From NCBI GenBank assembly GCA_024362935.1, contig JANCRA010000061.1:1-64000 (forward strand): a stretch of 64,000 nucleotides of DNA, in the 5' to 3' direction. The stretch's first letter is position 1. Each line of letters begins with the position of its first letter. A model generated the notes under the pieces. It was not told the origin of the DNA and did not search any database. It worked only from the letters and a program-made list of their open reading frames with translations. Position numbers and translations under genes: made by a program. Below are positions 23,501-36,984 of this stretch, piece by piece. The DNA is from Setophaga petechia (taxonomy: Eukaryota > Chordata > Aves > Passeriformes > Parulidae).

Positions 23501-24140
23501 CCATGCTGCAAAACATGGCAGTCACATAAAAGAAAAAGGAGTCACCACTCTGGGAACCTGCTGGTCACATAAATAAAGCAGAACACTGTCAGGAAACCAC
23601 AGACATACAGTCAGGCTTCATTAAAGAAGGGAAATCCATCTCCCTTGAATACTGTGAACTGCTCAAGATTTACTGCAGCTCCCTCTCCTGAATTTGAGAT
23701 TCTTCCAAAGACAGAGTGGGAAACTGAGATAGAAATTGCTCTCAGTTTTATGCTGATTTCATGACTAAAGAGTCTTCCTTTTTTTCACTAAGCAAATTGG
23801 AAGTGACACCTCATCCAGGATTTTCCAGTCTTTTGGGTCAGTTCTAGAAAGATCTAGCTCACAACTGCCTCTAATCTGAAGTCCTATCACTGCTGGTTTT
23901 TGACTTCTGAATCTAATCCCTCCACGAACCTAGATCTGAGAAGATTCTGGTATCTACTGGTTTTATTAGGGCAATGATGAGGCATATGTTGTTACACTTC
24001 TTTCAGATTTCATTTTCCAAAGGTCAGTTTCCTCATCCAAATGAAAACAATGACACTCACTGACAACACAGAACTCAAAACAGCTAGAATGGAGGAAGAA
24101 TGTGATTTTCTGCTTTCTCTTTAAAAACTACCCCGTCTGT

Positions 24141-24194
24141 ATTAGCTCAGTAGATTGTAAAATACTCATTAGCTCAGTAGATTGTAAAATACTT
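24141..24194. repeat. 27-bp tandem duplication, two copies
   Basis: Units 24141-24167 and 24168-24194 differ only at the last base. It looks like a recent local duplication. Confidence 0.85.
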
Positions 24195-27100
24195 ATTTTC
24201 AAATGCAAACTTTGGTTATTACCCTGTTGTCTGAATTCATGCCCCTAAGTATTCAAGTGTTCTTTCTTGCCCAGATCTTAAACCTCACAGTCACAACTTA
24301 GAGCTGCAGTGAATTTAACAATCCAAAACAATGATGGCACAGAATCAACTGACAATGGGCAACTGCATCAGGAAAAAGAAGTATGATACCAAAAGGTTTT
24401 GTTGCATCCATAAGTGAGCTACCTTTGTAAGAATTCCTTAGTCTACTAAGCATTTCTAAATGGCTTTACTCTAATTCTCCTTCAAATCTTGAATTTATGA
24501 CTTTAGTTTTAATGGACTTATTCACTGAATTCTGAGTATTCTGAACAGGTTCAACTGAAATATTTATTTAAATAAGTGTAAATTATACACTGCAAGCATG
24601 CACTTTGTTTTCTGCATATTATACTGTTTCAGTTTATTACAAATATTACTTTTTCCCCTTGCTCTGCTATTTCAGTTTGTCTTTTGTGGATATAGCTGAT
24701 TAAACTTCAATAACTTAAGGATAGGGTTTACATTCTCCCTGTTGAGCCTTTATGTGTGATACATTTCACACTTGGATTTACTTCCACTCTGCAGACAAAT
24801 GCAATGTGAGCTTCAGAATTGTCTTTAGTGTTTTCTGTGCTCTTTACTTTCACACTACCACTACTAGTTACTAACAGCTTTTAAAAAGAGGAATTAGAGG
24901 TTCTCCATTTTTTACTTTTTTGATTGTAGGATTCATAAAAATCTGGTTTACTGCTCTTTGAAAGAGCATCTTTTCTCTATGGCTCTATGAGCTCTGAGCT
25001 AACCCATTCCTTTAGTCAAGAAGAAAAAGATAATTATATTTTTGTATTATTAGTATATTATGCATTATTAATGCTAAGTTGACAACCTGCAGGTCTTCCC
25101 AGTTTTTTTCCAAACAATTCATCAAACAATCAGTGTCTGAGGGCCAGTGACAACCAGTCAAGTCAGCACTTTTTAAAGATCAAAATTTTCCATGATCAAA
25201 GCTGGGACTTTCAGCACTGCATTACAGGGGTTTTGTTTTCAAACAGAGGCATCAATGTCCTAAGTATCTGTGGATAAACTAGTAAGGACTGACTCCTGAC
25301 AAAGTGACCTGCCTCTCCATCCCTCCTGCTGCCTGGACTGTCCAAGAAGCTGTGGAGCTCCTCGGAGAAGAGACTTTTTGGCTTGTGAATCAAAGAGGTG
25401 TTCAGACACCACGTCTGCATTCTCAATTGCTCTGTGCTCAGCAGCTTCTAGCCCAGTCTGGCAAGATCCCAGATGTAGCTTATGATTGATGAAGCCCAAA
25501 TTTCAGGAAAGCATCCAGGATTTTTCACCTATACTAACATTTTGGAAACAGAGACATATTAGCAGAGCACAGCTACCTGAAACTTTGCCTGTTTCTTTGA
25601 CATTTTATGTCCTGGTAGCCAGAGAACACTAGACAGAGCAAAACAGAAATTATCTTGTTTCTGAATGAAAGCTGAAAGTAGAATATATTGCTGAAGGGAA
25701 GTCAGTTATGGTATCTACATGTTCCATTCATGAAATCAGAATAACCTGAAGAAAGAAGGAGGAAAACGAGGGAATTACCACAAGAGGATGAAGAAACTCC
25801 TTTCTCCTATGTCCCTAATTAACCTGACATAGATCACTAGCTACAGAGTGTGTTTGTCACCTTTGAATTATTTATCATTTGTTTTAAAAAAGATATGGTT
25901 ACTATTTGACAAATGGCTTCTGGACAGGGACGGCTTAATCTCTGCATGCTCAGAAGTTTCCATGGCAACAGCAAGTCCTTGGCAAAACTCAAAAGAACAA
26001 TTAAAAGTAAAGAGTTTTTTATATGTATGGGATGCTTTCACTGACAGAGAGCTTCAAAAGAAAAGGTGGATCCCTCTCAATTATCCATCCTTCATAAAAG
26101 TCTCATAAGAAACAATAAACAGACAGAAAAGAAGAGCTTTATGTTCAGAATTTCCAGCCAGTTTTACATCTTAGGTTTAAGCCCAGAGAAAAACAAGTGT
26201 TCACACGAGCCAGGACCCCACGATCTTAAGGACTGTTTCTAAAACAGGCCCAGAAGAAGATGAATGTCTTGCAAAATAGAGGAATTAAATGCCTTTCACT
26301 TAATTCTGAAACCAGTATACATGCTCTTATTCAGCTGTGACAGTGGCAAGGTGATAAATGTGCCACTGAACAATTGGAAAAGAGACTATTTTTTTCCTCC
26401 TTGTAGTCCCAACAGGTGCAGAAATGAAATTGTGAAAAGGGGAAAGAGATTAAATCTTGGTCTTGCAGCAACTAATTCCTGATGTAAATGGAACTGGTTG
26501 AATTCTCTGTCTCTGCTTCCCACCCAACCATTATCTGTGTTCAGTGTGTCCAAGCTGTCAGGCCTCCTCTCCAGGCAGCACTCCTGCAATTTGTGTATGC
26601 AGTACCTCATCACCGGACTCGGGGCTGCCTGGAGACTGAGACTGCACAAGGATATTGTTAATAATGTACAGAAAAGTTCTTCAGATATATTGTTCAAAGC
26701 CTTTTTTAAAATGACCTGGAGTTGCATGCTCTGAGACACATCTGACAAAGACTTCTTCCTGATGCACACAAAACCTGATCGGGTCAATGTAAAGAGAGAG
26801 GAGCACTTTTGCAAAACAAACCATAAAACCAGGTATCCTAGAGCAGGGATGCCCTGGGAAGGTCTCTAGATCAGCTAAGCAGCTGACAAACAAAAAAGTC
26901 ATGAAGGAGCATGAGAAGAAACACGTGAGAAAAAAACAGAGAAGCAAGTATGACTGGAGGAAGATCCGTTGTTCTCAGTGGCTCCTAAGCATCATTACAA
27001 CAAAAATCATAAACTAGCACAGCAAGAGAACGACCTGCTCCATTGTCTTGGGCAGTTCCATCCCTGGAGGAATGGGTGTCTCATCTCAGCAAAGATAATT

Positions 27101-28983
27101 GCTGCTGCAGTTTTAGTGATCTTTAGTAATGCCCTTTAGAGGACCATGGAAAAGGCAGCAATTTCTACTGCGCCTTGTTAAGGATTGTTCCATGTTTGTT
27201 TTTGACAAACATGTACACAAAATCTTCTGGAGACATCCCAGAAGAGGGGAGCTTTCTTTAATTCAAACAAAATTTAAAATCCTAGTGAACTTCCAGTGCC
27301 TGCTCTCAGTTAAATTTGTCAGGCATTCTGAAGGATCTGAAAATATATAGTCAGAACAAATTGACACTTGCTTTCCCTCTCTATCAATATATGTATTTCA
27401 GGTAGTCTTTTATGGCCCAAACAAAATGCATTTAACTTTCCCCTGTGAGTTAAAACCTTTATTGCTAAGTTGGTCTATCCTTCTTGCTCTTCACAGGATG
27501 TGTGACTATTTTCTTTTTGTCATACTGTTAGAAGCCATCAAAAAGACACCACAATTAAGGAAAAATTTTCTTCCACAGTGGACTCTCATCACTGTCTTGG
27601 TTAAATACAGACTATCATATTGCCTGAATTTGCTTTATCAATAAACCCTAAATCTCTGGCTTATGAGTGCCAAAAAACCTTGGAAGAGAAAGGCATAAAG
27701 ATAAACAATGTCATTGAAATCAGGCTGTTGACTCCAAATAGGTCTTTAAGAGCGATTATTTATCACTAAATCAAATATCAAGGAAAATATTAAAAGGTTA
27801 CTGAGTCAATAAGATGTAAGTGCAATAAGTTGAAGCTGTAGGAACTGAAGATTTTGATCATTCAGCATGCCAATCTTAGCATGGCTCTCCAGTTTTTATG
27901 TTTGCACCTCACATTGCCTAAGAAAAATAATCCTCATCAAAGACATTTACAAATTTCACTGTGAAGTTAAATGTTTCCCCCCCATAATAATTTCTCTTAT
28001 ATTACTTGAACTGAAGCATTTACACCAGTAGCATCGGCTAGCAATTACTTGTGTGCCCTGTGGCAGTGCATCAAGGAACTGAGGCCATCATTGATTCCTC
28101 ATGCTCAACTCCATTCAAACCTGAATAAAATTGCAGTGCCTACTCCAAAGGTTTTACATTTCAAATCATGAGATGTTTCTCCATTACTTTCAGTGATCTT
28201 TGTAGCTGATCCTTGAACTTCTTTTCAGATATTCTCAGGTTTATACCAGCACAGAGCAAGGGTCTGATTGACCAAAGTGGCTGGAGAGAGGAAGAGGGAT
28301 ATATTTTAATTAATTTTAACATTTTATCCACAAAACACTTTTCAAAGGGTTGTTCTGCCCACTTAAGACTGTTTAACTTCGCAGACAGTTACTGATTGAT
28401 GCATCTGCAACAAAGTCATTGAGTCAAAACCAGGGGTGATTCTACAGACATAAAGGACTGTCCCACCCTACAAACTAATCTACAAGGTATGGTCACACAG
28501 TTGAAAAGGTTTTCCTGTGAGGCACTCGAAAAAGAATGACAGTTTTTTAAGTGACCTTTACCTCAGACCATTACACTTAGCAAATTAGCCAGGAGACACT
28601 GGCTTGTAAAGATACAGCCTCAGGGATCAGCCTGCAGAAAACAGATCAACCTACTGCAAGTTCTTTAAGAAAAGGTTTGCCAAGAACCATCTGATTTTTT
28701 GCCAGTACTAAGAGTGAGTTTAAAAGCATTCATGTAGCAACAGCAGGCATTTCACCCATATTCAGTAACATGCAGTGTCAGTCAAAATTAGGAAGCCTTT
28801 TCAATAAAGAAAAGCAGGAGAATTCAGAGATCACCTGTGCTGAAGTCAAGAAATGTTGGTGAAGTCAGGGGAAAAAGCTGCAATCATGTCAAGATATTAG
28901 GAGATTACCAAAGTATATAAAAGAGAGAGAAAAAAACCTGATTCAAATATGATTCTTACAAATTGGTTTTTACTAATGAGCTT

Positions 28984-29085
28984 TTTTCCTAATCTTTTTG
29001 TTGGGGTGGGGGCGTGTTTGGTTTTCTTGGGGGGCTTCTTTTTTGGTTGTTTTTTTTTGTTTGTTTGGTTTGGGGATTTTGTTAA
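28984..29085. repeat. G/T-rich low-complexity tract
   Basis: About 100 bases of almost only T and G with long G and T runs. The plus strand has several G-runs that could take part in G-quadruplex structures. Confidence 0.6.
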
Positions 29086-30167
29086 CTAAATGGTTTTTAC
29101 TAATACAGTTTCAAGAAAGCATGAAAGATATTAAAGTTAAAAAAAAAATATCAGCCAGTAAAATTTAACAGTTTTAGGGTAACTGAAACCAGGTCAGAGA
29201 AACCTGGGGGAAGGTTATCAAACTGAGTAAAAAAACCCAAGCAAATGATTCTGAGGGCATGATGACAAACCAGTAACTAGAGCCATTTCTTCTGGAATGG
29301 CTTGACGAGCTGTTTTTAAAAGCCCTGACCTGTACACCCCACAAGTTTTATTAGCAGAGGCATGCCAAACTCTGCTACAGCCAAAACTATTGGAAGAGTC
29401 AGTGGCATCACAACAGTTTTCTCTTCTTGATTTGAGCCAAAAAACCTCCCCCCATATGTTTGTTCACAGTAAGGAAAGTCTCACCTCAGATGCAACTTGG
29501 ACCTTCAATAATTCACATTGAGCCCACAAGCAACTACACAAGACTATCTCTTAAGCAGTAGAATGCACTTGTTAAGGGATCAAATCACGTTAAGGAACAA
29601 AACGTAATCAAAGATTTGCACGCTACAAAATGCAAAGGGGTCATAAAGTATGATTTTCAGAACAAAGCTCTGCAGTGAATGCAGCAGAGTCATTCCTCAG
29701 AGTCAAAATCTACAAAGACAGAGGTCAGGCTCTGAAAGTTTCCTATTCCCAAATGTGAAAATGCCTGAAAATTTGAACAACCGCCAAAAGAGCCAAGAGA
29801 GAGATATGTGTGCAAATTGAAAGTGGAAAAGGTTGTTGTTAGGTGGTGCTAATGACAGGATTGGTTTTCACAACTTTGTGGCCCAAGTGCAATGGGTGGT
29901 GAGCCTGAGGATGCATTCCCAGTGGGTACACACGTGGAAGCACAGCTGTATAACACCTGCATTAATGGATGCACAAGCCAGACAGGCAGGCTAACATGGA
30001 CAGAGGGCAGCCAGTCTGAGGAACAAGGGCAGACTCTCACAGGGAGTATCAGCATCCTTTCATATACAAGGGAAAAAAGCACAGCATCAGTAAAGATGCT
30101 TTGCAGCTAATTTAGTAGTCAAAACCAAAGGGAAATACACTGCCTTTATAGGCTTTCAAATCATTAC

Positions 30168-30290
30168 TGTGCTGGTTTTAGGTAGGATGGAGTGAATTTT
30201 CTTCACAGTAACTAATATGGGGCATTCTTAGGATTTGTGCTAAAAACAGTGCTGGTAACACAGGGATGTTTTCCCTACCCAGTCTTTCCT
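30168..30290 (+). repeat. Avian ERVL-type LTR 5' fragment
   Basis: The stretch starts TGTGCTGGTTTTAGG and continues with 'gtgaattttcttcacagta', 'ggatttgtgct' and 'aacacagggatgtttt'. This matches the start of a widespread avian ERVL LTR that I recognise. Similarity fades after about 30290, so only the U3 start remains. Confidence 0.6.
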
Positions 30291-33200
30291 CTAGAGTTTA
30301 ATTTACAAATTAAAAATCTTTATGGGGCATTGGGATACAGGTTGTAAATACTGTATGGGACATCACTGTGTTTTGCTTGACTTACTAGACCCACAGATGT
30401 TTGCTCTGGCAGAGGAGCAAAGCAAGGGAAAGATTCTGAGCACTCTGATGCACCCAGCACATCAGGATGCTCAGAAAACCTGGAGCAATGGGTATGAACA
30501 GCACAGCCCTGGTTCTTCTGAAAAGGACCAGTAGGTCAGACTGGCTGCAGGGTTTCATGTCCTTAAATGCTGGTTTCATGAAATATAAATCCTACAGCTG
30601 GTCCCAGTGTAAGTACTATTTAAAGTTCTGATTTTCCAAGAAGTCAGTTGAAACTTCCAATTTATTTCCAGTAAGGACTAATTAAGTTTCTAAATTCCTT
30701 CAGCAAGCTTGATAAGTAATGTTCAGGGAGTGTGAAAGCTGTTAAAATACCCAGTTCTTCTCTCTAGCCCAGAAAAATATTATCTGATGATGATGATACA
30801 ATAGACTTCAGATGGAGACAGTGAATTGTGCATGAAAACCATCCTGTAACACTGAAGAGGGCACTACCTCCCTCCCTGAGCTCTGGCTTCAGCTTCCCTC
30901 ACTGAGGGCTGAGGGAAAAGATCCTGATCAGGACTCTGATAAATGGAAAATAAATCTTCTTCATGTGAATCTTACTACAGCCAGTGGATGGCAGAGGCAC
31001 CAGTGGCATGCCATCATGGAGTTGTGTGTTTCTGCAAAACAGTACAGAGCAGTTTATGAATGCCAGTATTTCATTAATGAGCTGTGAGAAACAATCACAT
31101 TGATCTCTCCCTTTTTTCCCAGTCAAGGCTGAAATTTCACCTGTACAAATCACAAAAGCAGGCTCAGTCCTCACACAGCCAAGGGAGGTGGATGTTCTCA
31201 AAGACAACCTGACTTTGCCTCATCTTCTCCTCCTATTTTTTGATTTATGCCACGTCATCCTTGTAGGGAAACTACTCGTGATTTTTCTCTGGCTGGACTT
31301 TCAGGGGCTGCAGAGCAGTGTCCTGTCAGGGTACGCTGGTGGTGACAGTGACCATGTGTCAGAGAAATTATGAGAAACATTAATCAAAAAGTCAGGCAAT
31401 GACAGACCTACTGTAGAAACTGTTATCCCAGTTATTGCTGGGACTTAAAATCAGGTTTTTCCAAACTGGCCATGTCCTCTCTGACACACAGACTCCCAAA
31501 TGGTCATTTTTCATTGGATTTGCCAAATCCAGGGCAGGAAAGGCTTCTCAACAATGCCCAGTCTCTTGATTACTATTAAGTCATAAGAGACAAAGAGCCA
31601 ATTCAAAATGACAGTCTGGCAACCTTTTCTTGCACCATGGAAATCATTTGGAGGGGGAAGAGGACACTGCAGAACCTTCTATGTCTTATGGCAGTTTCAA
31701 CTTTGTTGTCTTATATATTACAACAGTTCTATTATCATTACAGTGCAAGGATTCCATATCCTCAGAGTTTCATTTCTCCTCAATGTTTCTCACAAGCAGC
31801 TCCTCTAAGCACTGACTCCTCTGAGTGAGTCCTTGCAGTCCTCTGAGTCCTCTGGCTTCTCTGACTCCTCCCTTTTATGCCATTTGCGCTTATCAGTTAC
31901 AGGTGCTGCCTGTTATCATCTGGCCTGCTCCTAATCTTTTAGTAATAGGGTCCAGCTGCAACTTGTTGGGGGATAAGATTACATTCTACATTACCCATAC
32001 TGTGTCCTCCTACACAACTTCAAGTACGTGATCCTAAAATACCAGAGTGACAAAAAATACTGACGAGGGAAACACAAATAAGTCACCATGTCATAGTATG
32101 TAGTCATCACTTTGTGCAATGTTCATTGACTTGAACAAAATGATGAAACTTTATTCCCTGGTGAGAAGTGGAAGTAGTGCAATCATATTTATAGCCCACA
32201 AACACAGAAAGAAAACCTGTCAATCTCTACAGTGCAACTCCCATCTCGCCTTTCAGTCGTCGTGAATATTTTTGGTTGCAGAAGGCAGAAATAGATGGCA
32301 AACTAATTAACTCATTGACTTGATTCTCCCATTCAAAATGTTGCCATCTTTAGGAAATAGCAGAGGACACAAAGGGTCATCCCTTATTGCAGAACTCAGT
32401 GTACTGCACGTATTTTGGGTTACACTTTGGTTGCACTGGCTGGCTTTTCCTTTTACAAAAATATCCCTATAAATGCAATATATAAAATAATCTTTGACTC
32501 CAGAAAGTTTATGCTCAACTCATGCAAATATTTAATCCTCTATTACATAAAACATGAGCTGACACTGCGCTTATTGTCATAAGCACTTCATTGAACACAC
32601 TGTTGGTCATGTATAATGTAGTAGAAATTGTTTGCTAAAGGAGCAGATCAGTTGGCATGTACTGGCTTACACTTTGCCAGGCCATGAAAATAATTTTCAG
32701 TCTGATGGTCAGACATAAAAATTGGAGAAAAAATTCGGAGATATAGCAGAGTTACTCTTGAACAAATTCTTGAGCAAATTTTAACAGGCTATGTTGAAAT
32801 ATAAATTTTAAGATGTACTTGTAGATAATTAATTCATCCAATTTGATTAATTGTATGCATAAAAATGGCAATAGCAATTTAATACAGCTTAATAAACTAA
32901 TATTTTTCACTTTTCCTCAAGACAGCTAAACAGTTACAGAACCTTCCCAAGGGTTTCACTAGAGTAATTCTTTTTCCTCCAGACTGCAAAAACATAATTT
33001 CCCAACTGCTCCCTCTCCTTAAATTACTCAGGAAGGAACCTCTGGATTCTGAAGAAAACCTTCTGCCCTCTCTGCACTCTTCCAGCTCTGTGAGGAAGGG
33101 GTGGATATTCACAGGTGTGTCAGCACAACAGCCAGGGCAGAAGCTCACCTACAAATCACAAAAGTACCAATCTGCATAAAATTAATGTCATTTTGGCTTG

Positions 33201-33558
33201 AACTTGGATATAGGTGTGCCAAAAGAGACACTGTACCAGGCACAGTTTTGGATAAGGATGTGACTGGTATGATCATTCCAAAAGACAACAAAAGTGGGAA
33301 AATTTACATAAGAAGACTGAGTGTGAAGAAAAAATCCAAATACATGGAAGAGTGAGCAGAAGAGAAACCCTCCCCATATGGACAGGGAGGACAACAGCAT
33401 AAATACAGGCATGAGGAGGGAGGACCTGAGAAGGAGGAAATCAAATTGAGCTTAGCTCTGACTTTTCTCCCTGAGGCTCTCTCACCCCCACTCACCATGA
33501 TTTCAGGGCAAGCACCAATTTGGGACTCCAGCCCTCTGGACTCCCTCTTTGGCATCAG
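30291..33558. other. Non-coding DNA, possible LTR relic
   Basis: No gene is supported. The part at about 31800-32035 begins with a degenerate repeat of 'ctctgagtcct' and then looks vaguely LTR-like, but no ends or signals could be fixed. Confidence 0.35.
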
Positions 33559-33787
33559 CTCCACAACACTGTAAAAGCCACAGCTAATTTAGAATGCAAT
33601 TGTTCAATTAATGGTTGAGTGTAGAACAAGTGCTGATTAACGTGGTGTGAGAACTGGCCACCAGCAACAAGGGCATTGTTAATGAATTAATTCAATAAAG
33701 CTTAAAAGTGGCCTGATTTGTCAGTCTTCTAAACACTCCCATCATAGCAATCCCAAATTCCATGAGATAGATAGGTGGATAGATAGG

Positions 33788-33839
<52 letters not shown>

Positions 33840-34167
33840 GTACACATATATTTTGTTGCAACACTGTACATAGATATAGGTGTTTTAGAGTGCACGCAGG
33901 ATCTCCCAAAGAAAAAAAGGAACCAGTGTGAAAATCTTGCATTCCATCTGCCTAATGCAAAGCTGTTTTTCTGATAAATCTCCTCTGAGAGAAGACCCAG
34001 TGATATTCTTCTACCAGTAGATCTTGATCTGGAATAATGGTTGGATTTCTCTCTTGTCTAAATGTGTGGAAAGTGATCCTTCTAATTGTTACACACTATT
34101 ATACAACACTGTTGCTTTAAAATTATCTGTGAAAACAAAGAAAACAGACACAGATCTCTCAAGAACA
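33559..34167. repeat. Duplicated block, copy 1 (609 bp)
   Basis: The sequence from 'ctccacaacactg' to 'ctctcaagaaca' occurs again at 36700-37312. The two copies match by eye except for one GATA unit. Copy 1 continues rightwards into a 22-base filler and then a broken LTR. Confidence 0.92.
33768..33836. repeat. (GATA)n microsatellite
   Basis: GATA/TAGA units with a few interruptions (GGTG, GGTA) at the left end. One unit shorter than the copy at 36908-36980. Confidence 0.95.
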
Positions 34168-34189
34168 ATAAAGCTTAAAAGTGACAAAG
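34168..34189. other. 22-base filler at a duplication junction
   Basis: This lies between the end of block copy 1 and the broken LTR. Together with the preceding base it contains 'aataaagcttaaaagtg', which also occurs inside the block near 33694. It therefore looks copied from nearby, a sign of template switching. Confidence 0.65.
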
Positions 34190-35147
34190 TGCTATTTCGT
34201 GACATCTTTCCATGCAGAGATGCTCTCACTACTTCTTGCATGGAGCAGATGACTTGTTTTTTCAGGGTAGACTTTTGGACTTTTTAAGGATGCATCGTCC
34301 TGTTCTGAGCAGAGCACAGTCTCATTTCTGGGACCTTTGTCCTTTCTATTTCCTTCACACACACCCCCTGGGGCTGAGGGGTTTCAACACTGAACTCTCT
34401 TGGCTCTGAGTATCTGCTTCCCTCCGAAATGCAGTCTCTGCCTCACCAGGAATCAGCTCATGGATTTTACAACAAGAAAGCGTCTAGAAAAACCACTCCA
34501 TCTTTCTCAATTCTTTCAACATCTCTCTTTCTTTTTGCTAGACGTACTCACTGACCTATTTCTACCTTCATTTTCTACTTTTATCTTCTTCTAGGAAAGG
34601 GAAATGTTCTGTAAAGTTTTTATTGTCTACAAAAGGGTTAAAAGTTCTCCTGAGAGGCCGGGCTGTTCACTGCTTCTTTCCCTTTCTTTTTTTTCTTCTT
34701 TCTTGGCCGTGCTGCCTGCCGCCGGGACATGATATCAGGTTTCAAGGTAACTCAGTCCGGCAGGCACAGCAGCCTGCGTTTCTCTCCATCTCTAAAAAGA
34801 TGATGGGGGGCAAAATGGGGGTAAACAGGTTTTTCGGGGCTCTTTACCTTTCTACCTGGGTCTGGCTTACTGATAAAATGGGCCGCGTGGCTTCTCCCCT
34901 CCCCCAGCTCAGCCGAAGCTGAGCCGGGGGAGAAGCAGCTCTGTCCCGCCGGAAATTTGAAAGGGCCGAGGGAGGAAACTCTCTGCTCTTTTAACCCTTT
35001 GGATTTTTTTGTTTTTGTGGTCTCAGAGGCGGATCCAAATACTTCACTGGCTAGAACAGATGCCTATCTTAAAATCCGGACAGCCACTGGCCACTAAAAC
35101 ACAAAACAACACATCCTAGATGTTCTACTTCCGGTCAAACCACGACA
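34190..35147 (-). repeat. Truncated 3' LTR of the tRNA-Glu element
   Basis: It aligns over 958 bases with 35742-36699, with six differences noted by eye (all T here, C there). The U3 end (ACCACGACA at 35139-35147 on the plus strand) is intact. The 383 bases at the R-U5 side, present in the other LTR at 35359-35741, are missing. Confidence 0.85.
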
Positions 35148-35358
35148 TTCTACCTTTCGCCTCTGAGACCACAAATATTCTAAAATTATTAAGTAAATTA
35201 CAAAACATTTCTACACAATAAAGCTTCTAATCCTAAATTTTTCACTATCCATCTACCTTAACTTAATACATGCTTTGTTCTTATTCTTCTTTGGTCCCAT
35301 CTCACAGCTCCATCCTATCACTCTTTTAAAACTCGATTCCCGGTCAGGGAACCAAAAA
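35148..35358 (-). mobile_element. Very short interior of the tRNA-Glu LTR element
   Basis: Only about 210 bases lie between the LTRs, with no coding capacity. They end in a primer-binding site. The element is non-autonomous: either a terminal-repeat-in-miniature type or a large internal deletion. Confidence 0.75.
35335..35354 (-). promoter_or_regulatory. Primer-binding site for tRNA-Glu
   Basis: The plus strand reads GATTCCCGGTCAGGGAACCA, which is the 3' end of tRNA-Glu including CCA. The minus strand is therefore a perfect 20-base primer site, four bases from the LTR. Confidence 0.88.
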
Positions 35359-36699
35359 TGTCATGGTTTGACACGGACACAATGCCAGTGCCTCTATGAG
35401 AATTTCTTCTCTTTGGCATCTGCTGTGAGATGGTACTCAGGAATAAGCAAAACAGGCTCTTACTTAGGAAAAAAAGAAAAAAAAACTTTATTAACTAAAA
35501 CTACAAAAACTAAACTATAAAGAAAAGAAAATAAACACAAGGAAAATGAAAACTATACAGAAACACTCTAACACTTCCTCCTCTTACTAAATCCTCAGTA
35601 CATTTACATTTTCTAAATCATCAAACACTCGGTCTGGCACTACTCTTTAGAAAATCAAATCTTCAGCTCATCAAGAAGTAGACGGAGTCTTTTCTTTGTA
35701 CTATGGATTCCTTGTCACAAAAACAGCACCGCCCGGAGTTCTGCTATTTCGTGACATCTTTCCATGCAGAGATGCTCTCACTACTTCTTGCATGGAGCAG
35801 ATGACTTGTTTTTTCAGGGTAGACTTTTGGACTTTTTAAGGATGCATCGTCCTGTTCTGAGCAGAGCACAGTCTCATTTCTGGGACCTTTGTCCCTTCTA
35901 TTTCCTTCACACACACCCCCTGGGGCTGAGGGGTTTCAACACTGAACTCTCTTGGCTCTGAGTATCTGCTTCCCCCCGAAATGCAGTCTCTGCCTCACCA
36001 GGAATCAGCTCATGGATTTTACAACAAGAAAGCGTCTAGAAAAACCACTCCATCTTTCTCAATTCTTTCAACATCTCTCTTTCTTTTTGCCAGACGTACT
36101 CACTGACCTATTTCTACCTTCATCTTCCACTTTTATCTTCTTCTAGGAAAGGGAAATGTTCTGTAAAGTTTTCATTGTCTACAAAAGGGTTAAAAGTTCT
36201 CCTGAGAGGCCGGGCTGTTCACTGCTTCTTTCCCTTTCTTTTTTTTCTTCTTTCTTGGCCGTGCTGCCTGCCGCCGGGACATGATATCAGGTTTCAAGGT
36301 AACTCAGTCCGGCAGGCACAGCAGCCTGCGTTTCTCTCCATCTCTAAAAAGATGATGGGGGGCAAAATGGGGGTAAACAGGTTTTTCGGGGCTCTTTACC
36401 TTTCTACCTGGGTCTGGCTTACTGATAAAATGGGCCGCGTGGCTTCTCCCCTCCCCCAGCTCAGCCGAAGCTGAGCCGGGGGAGAAGCAGCTCTGTCCCG
36501 CCGGAAATTTGAAAGGGCCGAGGGAGGAAACTCTCTGCTCTTTTAACCCTTTGGATTTTTTTGTTTTTGTGGTCTCAGAGGCGGATCCAAATACTTCACT
36601 GGCTAGAACAGATGCCTATCTTAAAATCCGGACAGCCACTGGCCACTAAAACACAAAACAACACATCCTAGATGTTCTACTTCCGGTCAAACCACGACA
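35359..36699 (-). repeat. Full 5' LTR of the tRNA-Glu element (1341 bp)
   Basis: The LTR is bounded by the inverted ends TGTCATGGTTTGAC and GTCAAACCACGACA (one mismatch). It lies next to the primer site on its U5 side. Open frames within it are not protein-like. No target duplication can be tested because its partner's outer end is lost. Confidence 0.82.
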
Positions 36700-36928
36700 C
36701 TCCACAACACTGTAAAAGCCACAGCTAATTTAGAATGCAATTGTTCAATTAATGGTTGAGTGTAGAACAAGTGCTGATTAACGTGGTGTGAGAACTGGCC
36801 ACCAGCAACAAGGGCATTGTTAATGAATTAATTCAATAAAGCTTAAAAGTGGCCTGATTTGTCAGTCTTCTAAACACTCCCATCATAGCAATCCCAAATT
36901 CCATGAGATAGATAGGTGGATAGATAGG

Positions 36929-36984
<56 letters not shown>

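Larger units (their letters stand above)
16027..30167. other. Long non-coding AT-rich region
   Basis: No open frame in these 14 kb has a recognisable domain or coding-like composition. Small structures (20565-20594, 24141-24194, 28984-29085) are listed separately. The stretch may be intergenic or a large intron of a gene whose exons lie outside the window. Confidence 0.5.

Noticed and set aside
33692..33942. Frames rich in Ile-Tyr-Leu-Ser repeats
   Set aside because: Produced by the (GATA)n microsatellite; the same holds at 36833-37087.
34623..34922. 99-codon frame repeated at 36175-36474
   Set aside because: Present twice only because it lies in both LTR copies; spans LTR control sequence with poly-Phe composition.
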